Assembly: GCA_015499985.1 (NCBI GenBank)
Contig: JAAAUF010000256.1
Location: 1 to 44,851, forward strand
Direction: 5' to 3'
Length of the DNA: 44,851 nucleotides
Source of the DNA: Haplosporangium gracile
Lineage: Eukaryota; Mortierellomycota; Mortierellomycetes; Mortierellales; Mortierellaceae
Shown here: positions 22,301 to 33,333 of the stretch, piece after piece
How the letters are laid out: each line of letters starts with the position of its first letter
How positions within the stretch are numbered: position 1 is the first letter of the stretch
The notes under the pieces: generated by a model
The model's database searches: none
What the model saw: the letters and a program-made list of their open reading frames with translations, nothing else
Told to the model about the DNA's origin: nothing
Translations under genes and position numbers: made by a program

Positions 22301-24891
22301 AAGTACCAGCCCCTACCGCTGCCGCCAATTCATCCACAGCGAGCACGACACCAGCGGCAGGACCCTGGCGTCGTGGCCAACCTCTGCCCAAGGCAAAAGC
22401 GGAACCTGAGGCCAACGTCGACAGCACCGCTTCCGCAACAATTAAGAAAGACGAGAAGCTCTTCGACATCGTCAAGCCAGCGTCGCCAAGTACCCATGGG
22501 GTCATTCATGAGCCGCGAGTCGAACAGTTGGACAAGGTGATGCACAGAATTGAAGAGAGTTTCCAGTCACGAGGGAACTCTGTCCAAGCCATGGAGGCCA
22601 ATATGAAGAGGCCGGCAGACCGCTCGGAGCAGACGACCCAAACCAACACTACTACAGGTGGCGGAACCGAGAAGGACAAGGCATCTCAGCCAGACCAGAC
22701 CCCCGCAGCTACTACTCACGACAAGGCCCCCCTCAAGGAGAAATCCCGGAACGCCAAGGCAAGTCGGGCCGAGAGAAGCGGCGGAGACTCATCAACCTGG
22801 CGTAAGGATGACAAAGTCACTGGCATCAAGGACGTAATTAATGCGATCGGTGATTCAGCGACCAAAAATCCGGCGGAAGCAGGAAAGGGCATGGCAACCA
22901 CAGCGTCGGCACCTCGACCGATTGGCAATGGTCGAATGTCGCGGTCAGCAGCCGCTGCTTACTCCAAGGGCAACTATCCCGCCAAGGGCAACGGGGCTCA
23001 CGGTGCTGTCAAGGTCGCCGATATCACCAGAATCCATGCCAGACTGTCGCTCCAGTCTGCCGGCGACCAAGAGTTGGAGCTGAGCCACAAGGACGATGCT
23101 GAGGACAAGTCAGGAGATCACTCAACTAGTACCAAAAGCGAGCCGTCGAAGCCAGGCTCTTCCGCTAAGCGCAATTCGCTATTGGCGTCATCCGCTGCAA
23201 CTATTTTCCCCGTCAACGTCGAGAAAGCCGCCAGGAACCGAGGAAGCATGAGCTTTATGGTCGAGAGTGAGATTGATCCGCCTCACAGTGTCGGCACGGT
23301 AAGCACACTTAATCATTTACAGTTAATTTTTATTGTTGTTAATGAAGGACAAACTAACGAGTTGGTTCCAATCTTCATTTTTACAACACAGACGCCCGCT
23401 GATGACATTGCCACCGTCAAGACGTCACTGGAAACTTCCGTTGCGTTCGAAAATCAGGATCAGTCTTCCAAGGAGAGCTCCAATCAGGCATGGAACCATG
23501 TACCCGAAGAACAGCAGCAGTTCAAGACCACAGTCCACCTGCAGTCGCATGGCGACAACCACATTGCTGTCCCACACACGTTGGGAATGCTGCCTGCTGG
23601 ATCTAACATGCACATGATTGATACATCCGTCAACCGGGGACACAGTCAGCATGCCCAGGCGATCTGGGGAAGTGCGGCCGCGGTTGATGCCACTAGCCAA
23701 GGCGGATCAGAAGCAGGAGGAGCTCATCCCGTCATGATGACCGCTCCAGGCGTGAGTGGCTCTGCGCATCCACCTCAGCCCTATCCGGTCATGATGCCCC
23801 CACCTTATTATCTTCAGGGATATCCTCAGCCCCCATACTACTATCAGAGACCGATGGCCCCAACTCCCCATATGAACGCATTCCCAGGAGCAGGCATGCC
23901 ACCACCTTTTGGAACAGTTCCACCTTCATCAGTCGATGCCCGTGGTTCACCGGAGCCGACCAGCCAAGCCTTGAATGCAACGACCTCGGGATCTTCGGAT
24001 CTGCAGAGTGACGCCAGCAGCCAGGCAGCGGCCTCTCCAGGCAGCTCAATTTTGGGACCTCACCACTGGCTTCCCCGGTTCTCAGTTGCTGGCGACGCTC
24101 CTCCTCAGCAGGCGGTCGTCTCTGTCGGACCCTTCTTGGTACCAGCGCCCACTCCTCAGCAAGCTCAGGCCAACATCATGGCCGCCGCCAACATCAACCG
24201 AGTTCCTCAGCCTCGGCCCTATGCTCATCACCCCCACCCTCAGATGATGCACCAACAGCCTTTGCCTTCCCACTCTATGAAGCATCCGGGACGTGTACAG
24301 ACATCGGGACCAGCTTCTCTTGAGAGCAGCTTCCAGGAAGGATCGGGATCCCCGACTACGGCGGATGGATGGAGCTCTGGTGCGACACTCACATCTTCGA
24401 GCTCGACTACGACAAGCCCTGCCAGCAGCAGTGGCCGCAATCATGGATCTGGACAGATGCATTCGTGGGCTCCTGGAGCAGGACGTGCCGGATCTATGGG
24501 CGGAGTCGGAGTAGGTCCTTCTGGCGCATATGGAAACTACCAGTCCATGCCACATCACGTTCACCCCAACGGTGGACGAGGCGGCCGCGGAGGCTATGGT
24601 AATTACCACCCCTCACGTGAGTTTAGACCTCGCGGCGGATACGTTGGTCACCTCAACCAGCCTCACCTGCAGGGACACCCTTCGTCTTATTCGTACAGCC
24701 ACCATCATCAGCAGCACGGAGGACAGCCTACGGGAGTTTCGTCCGGAGTCTCTGGGTCGATGGACTCTTCACCTTCTCACTCACACCAACACGCTCATCA
24801 ACATCCCCAGCATCTGGCAAGCCCTCAGCCTCCTCGCGTTTCTCACTCTGCTGTGGTCACACCTGCATCTACCAACGCACTTTCGTTTTAA
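19332..24891 (+). CDS. PRRC2/BAT2 N-terminal-like RNA-associated protein
   Basis: Exons 19332-19335, 19934-20332, 20544-20611, 20717-20791, 20893-23298 and 23392-24891 close in phase to 1483 residues. The start is a four-base exon, ATGA, before a GTGAGT donor, giving MSRGGSSIRGKSNGGKVSAP. An unspliced start at 19840 is the alternative. The first 50 residues (GKVSAPLPLNLPSRRHEKGG, then VSLVSSGSSWG) resemble the BAT2 N-terminal domain of animal PRRC2 proteins, which bind translation factors and stress granules. An Arg/Asp/Ser-rich part (DRR/DRS repeats) follows. A charged helix, probably a coiled coil (about 495-585), is rich in Glu, Lys and Ala. The C-terminus has Pro/Tyr-rich (PPPYYLQGYPQPPYYYQRP), RGG (GGRGGRGGYGNY) and His-rich tracts. 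RNA binding is inferred from this composition. Confidence 0.82.
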
Positions 24892-25357
24892 TCAACGACC
24901 ACCAACAATGGACCAAAGGAGAGACGTTTGACCGTTTGAACATCTTGTTTTTACTTGTTGACTCTTTTTTTTTCTTGCTTGCTTTCTTTTTTTTTTTTTT
25001 TTTAACTTTTCTCTTTGTGTTATCTTGTCATGTAACCTGTACAATATTTGGGGTTGTGAGCTGAGGGGAAGGATGTGTTATATCTCTTGCGTATTTTTTG
25101 TAGTTTTTTTCCCCCCTCTTTTTCATCTTGCAGAGCATTACTCTTACCTATTTTTTCCCCTCTTCTTGATCGCTTATCCGTTGACGGATATCGAATAAAC
25201 AATGAAGCCTATTTTGCCAATTTCTTTCGCTTTGATCTGAATTTGCTCGGGAATTTAATAATGTGGATATTTGTACAATGTTGTAAAATGCTAAGCTAGC
25301 TAGGTAAAAAAAGATAATGACAGGATCCAAGTGGGGAAGATGAAAAAGATATAGTGT
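24892..25357. other. Convergent spacer, PRRC2-like and permease 3' ends
   Basis: Long T runs (24966-24973, 24989-25003) follow the PRRC2-like stop and fit a 3' processing region. AATAAACAATG at 25194-25204 contains an AATAAA-type signal. No gene is seen. Confidence 0.5.
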
Positions 25358-27556
25358 TTAGATAAATCTGGAGAGGAATTTCTTCCAGGCGGGGACGGGT
25401 TTGCTATCCTCTTCGACAATCTTTGGTGGAGGGATCCATCGTCCAGTGTCGAGATCGGCTTCTGCAGGGTTGACGATTTTGGTGCCCTTGCCAAACTTCC
25501 ATCCAAAGTAGAGGGTAATAGCAAGGACCCAAGGGAACCAAGCGCCCAAGAGACCCTGAGCCCACTTGTTCCTCGCAGCAATGTACGTAGGATCCGTCGC
25601 GCCTCCCACAAACTTGGTAGTGTCAGGCTTGTTAGCGATGGAGAGGTAGAAGCTGGCAATGACACATCCGGTTCCGATGATCATGGCGAGGTAGTGACCA
25701 TAAGGGTATCCCCAGGACTTGTAGGGCAGGTCGTCAGGGGTGTTTCCTTGGGCCTTCCAGCAGACGCGGAAGCGGAAGTGGAGGAAGAGGATGCAGCACC
25801 AGATGAGGAAGATGATGGACCCGATGATGGAGACTAGCCAGTCAAAGACGGTTGAAGCGCCGGCGTAGATCATGACGAGGGCGATGCAGGAGAAGGCGGT
25901 GGTGATGGCGACAGCGATAATGGGAACACCGCGGTTGTTAGTCCGGCCGACAAAGCGAGGAGCCCAGCCGTTCCTGGAAAGAGACATCAACATCCTGGTG
26001 GCAACGTAGAAGTCAGAGTTGGCGGCCGAGACGATAGAGGTGAAGATGACGGCGTTCATGTAGCTGGCGCCGCCTGACATACCGGCCTTCAAGAAGACAA
26101 TGGTAAAAGGGGCGTTGAGGACAGTGCCGTCAGAGTTGGCAAGTCTGGGGTCGTCGTTGGGGACGATGCAAGAAAGGAAGAAGATGGAAAGGATGTAGAA
26201 GAATGCGATGCGGACTAGAACGGTGTTGACGGCCTTGGGGACATGCTTGTGAGGGTTCCTGGATTCGGCAGCAGTAACACCCGAGAGTTCTGTACCACCA
26301 TAGGCGAATCCGACAGAGACGAGGACAGAGAGGAAGGAGCGGAAGCCGCCCTTAAAGGGTGCACCCTCAATCTGCCAGTTCTCGACACCGTAGACATGAC
26401 CGCCAACTGCGCCAGAGTCGACCAGGATTCCGCAGATGATGAAGACAATGATGGTGACCACCTTGAGGATCGAGAACCAGTACTCAACCTCACCGTACAC
26501 TTGCTATTAGTTTTATGTTCGAGGTAATTAAGGTAAACGCATTAGGGTTTGGTCTTTTGTTCTGTGAAAGTGAAGGTGACTGCGAATTTCATTTCGTTTA
26601 TACATACCACGCCGAGGAGGTTGATGATGACCAGGACGATAATGATGATGACAGGAACTACCCAAGTCGGGAACGAGGAGCCCTCGTGGAGCCAGAACGA
26701 GACGATGAGCGATGATGCAGACAATTCAGCTGGGACCGTCAAGAGCCAGTTCAAGAGGTATAGATACTGGCCATCCAGAAGGAAGAACGACGATGGGAAG
26801 AGAGAAGAGAAAGATAAAGGAAAAAAAAAAAAAAGAACACATACTTCAGGTTAGCTTTCGATTTTTATGTTGCTGGCAAAGTGTTGACGAAGTAAAGCTA
26901 TTTGGTACACCTGAGAAACAGTCTGACTGACTCGCAGCAGCCATCACATGTGACACTACTTACAGTCATTTGAAAGGAGAAGGCCTCATCAAACACTCGG
27001 GCACCCCAGGCAGTGAAAGCACCGGGGAGAGGAAGTAAAGTCGCAATCTCTCCAATGGCCTGGCACACAAATACCAACCATATCCCAATCACAACATACG
27101 CCATGACTATGTGCCACAAACGAGAAAGAAGAAGTAAAAAGAGAAAGATGAAAAAGCTGTTAGAAGTCCATTGCTCACGGACAAGCAAAATAAAATTAAG
27201 CATTTTATCCGATGGTCCGTGTCTGTTTGTGTCACAACAAACAAAGCGAACAAAATATAATACTTACGGGCTCCAAGAGGTCCAGCAGTAGCAATAGTCT
27301 TTCCAGAGGTCAAGAAGAGTCCCGTTCCAATAGTGCCCGAGATAGCAATCATGACCATATGGCGAAGCCGAAGGTCGCGCTTCAATCCGCTCTCGTCCAA
27401 GTTCGACATGTCCTCGACGGGGACCAGGACCTTTTCCATATCGCCGCCTGTTGAGATATTGGCCATGTTGTTATGGCTGTCAATTGATCCGGATGAGGCG
27501 GGTAATGGTGTGCTGTTGATGTTGTTGTCGGCATAGCCAACCTCTGATTTCGACAT
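25358..27556 (-). CDS. Amino-acid permease (AAT/YAT family)
   Basis: Plasma-membrane proton symporter for amino acids, of the fungal YAT group (Gap1-like). Exons 27556-27268, 27106-26964, 26766-26608 and 26503-25358 give 578 residues, a normal length, with phases closed. The hydrophilic N-terminus (about 75 residues) precedes TM1 with the signature MIAISGTIGTGLFLTSGK. Further family blocks are GEIATLLPLPGAFTAWGARV, YLYLLNWLLTVPAELSA, QVYGEVEYWFSILKV, FAYGGTELSGVTAAESRNPH and ATRMLMSLSRNGWAPRF. About 12 hydrophobic segments are countable. The C-terminal tail (KPVPAWKKFLSRFI) keeps the aromatic/basic end seen in Gap1 relatives. The substrate range cannot be read from sequence. Confidence 0.95.
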
Positions 27557-30486
27557 GTTTCTTGGCTGTGTGTGTTGGTTAGACTGCGCGTGTGTGGCTG
27601 TGACTAGAAGGGAAAGGATGGGATATGCAGGGAAGAGGAATAGGTAGAGAAAAGGGGGGAGGGGAGGCGAAGAAGGAAGTGAAGAAGAGAAAGAGAGAAG
27701 GAGAAGAAAGAAAGAAGAGCAAAGGGAAAAAGAGAAAGAAAGAGGGAAAAAATGGACAAGAAACAAAGAGACGAGAAATGAGAGAATGAGTGATTAGAAA
27801 AACTGAAGCAAAAAAAGAAGCGAGAGACGAGGATCTCGCTTTGTATGCATCAGGTCCAAAAGGGCAACCTCATCCCGTCCTATCCAAGCCGCACTCCTCT
27901 CTCTCTCTCTCTCTCTCTCCTTTTTGTTGATTGTTATTAGGATGTGATGAGGGCCATGTAAGGTAACCCCCTTTGTACTGGCATTCAGGGACATCTGCCA
28001 AGAGTTACACACTAGTTACCATATCGTAACGAAAGTGGATCCCACTTCTCCTCCCCACTCTTCCCTTGGTTCGTCATCCGTTGTTGCTGCTGCTGTTGAT
28101 GTTTATCCCTAACATACATATACCACCCACTTATCCGCCCATGCAGGCCAAAGGCGAACAAGTGTTCGTATCTTTGTTTGTCTTCTCCCCTTACTCTTTT
28201 TTCTTAGTCCCCTCCCTAGATTAGCGTCAGGGACAAAAATAAATTATTGCCTCCAAAAACGGATTTCACAATGTCCTGAAAAACAGTGCACAGCGCGTTG
28301 AATTGACCGATAAAAAAACAATGGAGCAGAAGCCGTTCCTGGTTGTAGGTATAGTTGGGGTTGTTGTATGTGAGGGTAGTGTTCATGTTCGGTAGCCGCA
28401 AATTGGGGAGGCTATGGTTATAATTGGACACAGAGGACGCAAAGCTCACCTTAGACTTTGGTGCCCCTTTGTTGGTCGTGTCTTTTGGGTATCAAGAGGG
28501 AGGAGAAGGAGGAGGGAAGAAAAGGAGAGGGGGAGCAGGTGTTGTATGAAGAGATCGATCTCCAGCAAGTTCTCAACTTTAGGAGTAAAAGGACCACGGA
28601 GTAAGAGGAAGAAGAGGAAAGGTGAGTGTGGTGGTGGTTGATGTCCAAAAGAGATGAAGAGGACTTGAGAGAAGAAAGTAAAAAAAAGAGAGCAAAGGAC
28701 GAGGAATGGTCCGTCCCTTTTTATTTGTGTGTGTGTGTGTGTGCGATGACATGCAGAACACAGCCCGAGTGGCAAAATAGACACACAGAAAAGAGATCAT
28801 CCTCTGAATCAAGGCTAGACCCTTTCCTTTCCTTTTGACGGCAAATGGGCATTGTTTGTCCTTTTTCCTGTCTGTCTGTCACTTAGTCAGTCATTCATTA
28901 ATGATGATTTCTTTATGCGCTGCTGCCAGGGGTTGTTTGAGAGTGTATCCTCTTTCACTCGTACAGTAGGGGTCCTTTCATTCCTTGGTTTCTTTTCGTG
29001 CTCGCTCGTTCGTTGTTTGACAAAAGAGGCGATTGGGCCACTCGACTTCGACTCCTTCCTCTTTTGTTGGTCGTTAGTCCTTTCTTATTTGAGACCCAGT
29101 CCACACCACCAGTTCCTTCTTCATAGAGAAAAAAAAAGAGATGCTCCCTATCTGTCGTCTCATTTGCTCATATCAATCCATACAGAACGTCAATCATAAC
29201 AAACTAGACCGGGGCCCCTCTCATTCCCTTTTTCATATTTTGCATGAGTCGATCGATACACAGTGAATAGAGGGGATAAGGGTGTCCATGTACCGTATGG
29301 ATTGTAAAATATGATATGAGATGTCCTGGTTGACTGTCTAAGACGGACAAGACGTAAAAAAAAAAGGGCCAAAGGGCCACCAGCCTCAACAAAGTCCCCT
29401 ATCTCCTTCTTCTTACTCCTTTCGCAGTGCAGGAGTACTCGGAACGATGACACTCACACGGTGGACTCCTTTTCTCGCCTTCTATCACCCCCTCGTAAAT
29501 CTTCGCACATACATATCCCTCATCCACTCTCTCTCACTCACTCGCTCGCTTCCTCCCTTCGCACTCGTCATCGCTTTCCTCTTTCTTCTCGCCTTTATTG
29601 ACCTTCGCACCAAATAAAGAAAGACAGCATGCGTGAAGGACAAATGGAGAGTGGGCTTCACAAACGGCCAAAAAAAAGTACCCCGAGCACAATTACAAAC
29701 AAATCGCGCATAGTCTATGCGCACACCCTGCATTGTGCAACCCCTCGTTGTCCGTGTACTCAAATGTGAGGTGGGGTAACACACAAACAAAACGAACACG
29801 AACACAAACACAAAAAGCGCAGAACCCAAGCGTGCGGAAGGATAAACTCTCTCTCCTTCACAGTCTTCGTACTGTCATCCCGTTGGTTGTCGATCTATTC
29901 CACACACCCATTGGACAAAAAAACCGAAAATGGATGAAAGACTTAGCCGATAGGCCAAACCGAGAAAAAGAATAGCAACTGCTGATCAAGGAAAAGCCCA
30001 TTCTCCTTTCTTTTTCTCGATTGCTATTCGTATCCGGATCAAGCAAGCAACAAAGAAAACAACAACAATGAAAAGCTCTTCTGACACGCCGTTTTACCCT
30101 TCTTTTTTCATCGTTCTTCCTCGGAAGTTGTCTCCCTGTCTCCTCCTCCTCCTACTCCTCTTTGTGCTCCTTCATCTCGGATCATTTTTTTCATTTTCAT
30201 ATCTGCCTTTATCCATTCGATTAAATCCTTGAGGTGATACTCCCCCTTTCTCCCACTCGAACTTTTCTTCCTTCTTTATCCTGCTTGACCTCTCGTTGGC
30301 CTCCTTTGAGTCGCCTGGCTAGTCCAAAGGCTATACGGCCAACGCCTATTCACCAGTAGAAGTATATGTACTTTTTGTCCAAAAGGAGTTTTTTCATTTT
30401 TTTTTTTTTTTGGTTTCTTGAGTCCGACGACAACACCCGATTCGATCTAGTCGTCCAACCTGTCATATTTCTTACTGAAAGGAGGT
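27557..30486. other. Gene-poor region upstream of the permease
   Basis: The first few hundred bases should hold the permease promoter (minus-strand pyrimidine-rich leader 27600-27830, CT tract 27898-27919). The rest has only short frames without homology. A TG run lies at 28728-28742. Candidate frames at 28216-28449 and 28446-28784 (minus) and 28852-29199 (plus) were inspected and not accepted. Confidence 0.5.
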
Positions 30487-30534
30487 GAGGGGGCCGGTCT
30501 CAATTGGTAGGTTGGGGTCCGAATCCCTCTTTTT
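30487..30534 (+). pseudogene. tRNA-like remnant lacking the anticodon arm
   Basis: GAGGG at the 5' end pairs with CCCTC at the 3' end. Between them lie a D-arm-like box (GGTCTCAATTGGTAGG, close to a pol III A box) and a T-arm-like box (GGGGTCCGAATCCC, close to a B box). A run of five T follows at 30530-30534, as in a pol III terminator. The anticodon and variable arms are absent. It is most likely a deleted tRNA gene or the end of a tRNA-derived short element. Confidence 0.4.
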
Positions 30535-31066
30535 AATTGGAGGATATGTGTCTAGTTTCTGAAGTCTGGACTTTTTGCACACCACTTGTGCTGCAGTAAG
30601 CAACGACTAAACGGCGTGTAGTGCAGGGTTTAACCACCGACTTGGACACCCATGTGACCTCGGCATTTTTGTCTTGAGTCTACCTTATATTTTTGTGTCA
30701 AAGCTGGGCTGCAAAAAAAAAAGGCATTTCTCAGTGTATTTGCACTGCGGAAGAAATGACCGAGAGGTTGGTTGGGCGCCTGTACTTTTACTGTTCGACA
30801 GAACGGCCCTTCTTTTTTCGTATTACTTTCCTTTAGCCTGGTTCAGTTACGCCAATTGATTTCCATGAGGTCAAAAGTACTTTGACTCGCAAAAAAAAAA
30901 GAAAAAAAAAAAGAAAAGAAGAGTACAGACAAGGCTTTGATTCATTTTGTCGAAGCGATTTCGCGTTCGTGTGCGCGTGTATATTCAAAAAATAAACACA
31001 AACGAAGCCCCATCACTGTGCATGCTCGCTTGCATTTTTGTTAGGACAAATTGCTCTCCCTCTTTT

Positions 31067-31121
<55 letters not shown>

Positions 31122-31923
31122 GCTCAATCTTCCCCCACTGCCAGGCCCTTCTGCTCAGAACCTCACCCACTTTAAAAAGTATACTTTATTATCATGGTAC
31201 TCAACAGCAACACTAAATAATGCGTCGTATCTCCTACAACAGAGACATCAAACAGTTGAAAGTTCGTCCAGCAAACGCACTCTTCTTTGCAATACTTACC
31301 CTTTACACCCCCAAGCTTGAAGCAATCGACAATGAACTCGTCCATCTTTCAACAATGTGGCACCCTGAACTAAAGACGATAATCGCCAAGAGGGTATCTT
31401 TTAATACATTGCCAAGTCTCCTTGCCTTTTTTAAAAACGTCAAAAGAAAATACGTCAGAAAAACGACATGTATCGGGCGTTCAATTTTCTTCTTCCCACA
31501 TTCGACCCCGCAAAAAAATCTGAAAAGAAGGGCTACTTGAAGGTCGATCATACGGTTGTCCTGAGCAGACCTATGCTAATAGTTCACGGGTCAAACAAAA
31601 AAAAAGTGTGCGAAGGAGCAAGATACTCTAATTGTACCGTGTTTTGGCATTGACAATAGTATCAACCGCTCAAGATCACCACCACCCACCTTTGGCGTGG
31701 CAAGGCCAACTGGACAATTCACTTTCAATTTCGATTCGATGGATTTTGTACAGGACCCCCAATTTTATTTTTCAAGGTTATTTCTCCGAGTATTCATTAT
31801 GGATTGTATCCAACGTGTGATTTTTTTAACGATAGTTAGCGCGTATCATATCATAGTGGTACTTCCTAGATCTCTGCGCTATGAGGTGCCCTACAGGCTA
31901 TCAACAACTAAAGGCAGAAATGT
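30535..31923. other. AT-rich region with no accepted gene
   Basis: It contains A runs at 30890-30912 and the CT microsatellite. Two plus-strand stretches have coding-like codons (31300-31395, around LEAIDNELVHLSTMWHPEL; 31687-31775, around FGVARPTGQFTFNFDSMDF). Neither joins into a supported gene. Confidence 0.4.
31069..31118. repeat. CT microsatellite, about 25 units
   Basis: A perfect CT dinucleotide tract. It is the longest perfect microsatellite in the window. Confidence 0.95.
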
Positions 31924-32196
31924 CTATTGTTGACGTGTCTGCAACTTGCTTGTAGGCTCTCGCTGAAGCTCCTGCTGCTTTCGCACCTTGGCCAACGACT
32001 CGCTCGAGCGCAAGTCGTTAACAGTATCCTTGATTTTACCGAAGTACACGTCCTTCAGCAAAAGGTGCATTTTCGTCTCCATATTCTTGATTATCCTGCC
32101 AATGTTGGCAATGTGCATCGATGAGTCATTAGCGTCGAGTGTGAACGGGTGGCATGTTTTTTTATTTCGTATGCGTCTTGAAGATCCAAATGCTAT
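31924..32196 (-). pseudogene. CAP2: F-actin-capping protein beta subunit, C-terminal fragment
   Basis: Ninety codons match only the C-terminal third of capping protein beta (Cap2/CAPZB), which with the alpha subunit caps actin barbed ends. Recognisable blocks are MHIANIGRIIKNMETKM, LKDVYFGKIKDTVNDLRSS and the Gln/Arg-rich tail ending RKQQELQRE...QTRQQ. The first residues (FGSSRRIRNKK) resemble the GGS-TRQ strand region but diverge. Upstream on the minus strand the frame is closed by TGA at 32199-32197, and the other two thirds of the protein (some 180 residues) could not be found in the next kilobase. The sequence also departs from family-typical residues. I infer a truncated, decaying second copy rather than a working gene. 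Confidence 0.65.
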
Positions 32197-32272
32197 TCAA
32201 AAGGCAACGCGGATGAAACTTAATCGTAGTCTAAATATCTTCTTTTACTCCCTTGTATGATACTCGCAATAG

Positions 32273-32482
32273 AACCATGCCCTGATCCGCCACAACTTCA
32301 AGTTGCGAGACGATCATAGTTTGCTCCCAGCTTTACCCGAACTCGTGGAAATGAGCGAAATCGTCATTCCGTCAGCCGACCGTCCATACTGTGGCGAACC
32401 GCTACCGCTCAACAACGCCAAGTCTGAAATCTACAACTCCATAAACTCACTGTCTTTTAATGGAAGGATGTCGCCCGTGTAA
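32273..32482 (+). other. Coding-like island, possible exon
   Basis: Seventy codons are open directly after a TAG that could be a splice acceptor (CGCAATAG|AACC). Third positions are mostly C or G, unlike the AT-rich surroundings. The peptide contains LIRHNFKLRDDHSLLPALP and SADRPYCGEPLPLNNAKSE; I do not recognise it. No start or partner exon is certain. It lies beside the capping-protein fragment on the opposite strand. Confidence 0.35.
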
Positions 32483-32616
32483 ACCAAATCGTTCAGGTCA
32501 AATGCGAGGATATCGCCGTCGTACGCGCGAGTCTGGGCCAGGCAATCGACACTGCAAAGAGGTAAACTAAAAAAGTCGTTCGGTGGGTCCTCCAAACTCA
32601 CATAAAATATGTTCAA
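32431..32616 (-). other. Coding-like island on the minus strand
   Basis: This is a 61-codon open frame with CLAQTRAYDGDILAFDLND and LVYTGDILPLKD, ending at a GTGAGT that could be a donor. It partly overlaps the plus-strand island, so at most one of the two is real across the overlap. No family is recognised. Confidence 0.25.
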
Positions 32617-32956
32617 GACTTCTCAAGGATCGTCAACCAGGATACGCCGCGAAACAACAAAGCCTCTTGCGATACTTTTCAAGATCGATCGCTCTTCAAT
32701 ATTTCTTGTACAAAGGGTCTACCTTCACTCAAATTCAAAAAGCCGCGCTCAGATCTGAATACGGTTTTGCTATCTGGCAAGTCGGCGCCGCCATTTTTTA
32801 AGTCAAGGAACACCTCGAGTCAAGTTACCACATCGACATATCGACAATTGATTTCTTTGCAAAAAGGGTGTGGAAAAAAATAATATTCAGACTGCTTGGC
32901 GCAACTTTTTTTCATTTCGACATCACTCACCTTTTTTTGATATTGCTATGGTTAGT

Positions 32957-32990
32957 AGCAGCAGCAACAACAACAACAACAACAACAAAA
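32957..32990. repeat. CAA/CAG trinucleotide repeat
   Basis: AGCAGCAGCAAC followed by repeated AAC units. It is not inside a supported gene. Confidence 0.85.
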
Positions 32991-33119
32991 AACAAACATT
33001 CGTGCATGCTTCACACAACGCTGACTGAATAAACATTGCTGCTTTACCCTTACATCTTTTGGTGCTAAGCAAATTCTCCTTCTGCATTCAAACAAAAAAA
33101 AATAATCGGTGTGGTTGAA

Positions 33120-33140
33120 CGATCGATTTTTAATCGATCG
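33120..33140. repeat. Perfect 9-bp inverted repeat
   Basis: CGATCGATT and AATCGATCG are separated by TTT. A further CGAT follows directly. It could form a hairpin; no neighbouring gene explains it. Confidence 0.7.
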
Positions 33141-33333
33141 ATATTCGAAGGGTTCTATTCAAAAAAATGAGCACTTGATTGGAATTAATCAAAACAAAGC
33201 AATTAATCCAAAAACATGCATGCATTCACTTGTCCTTGCCAACTCTTCTCCTCAGTTTTATTTTACAGTATAGAATACATTATGCAAGCTTTTCTTTCTT
33301 ATTTTTTTTTTAAGGTATTTTCTTATTTTTTTT

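Noticed and set aside
27557..33333. Intact transposon or retroelement
   Set aside because: No transposase or reverse-transcriptase motif, terminal repeats or target-site duplications were found by eye.
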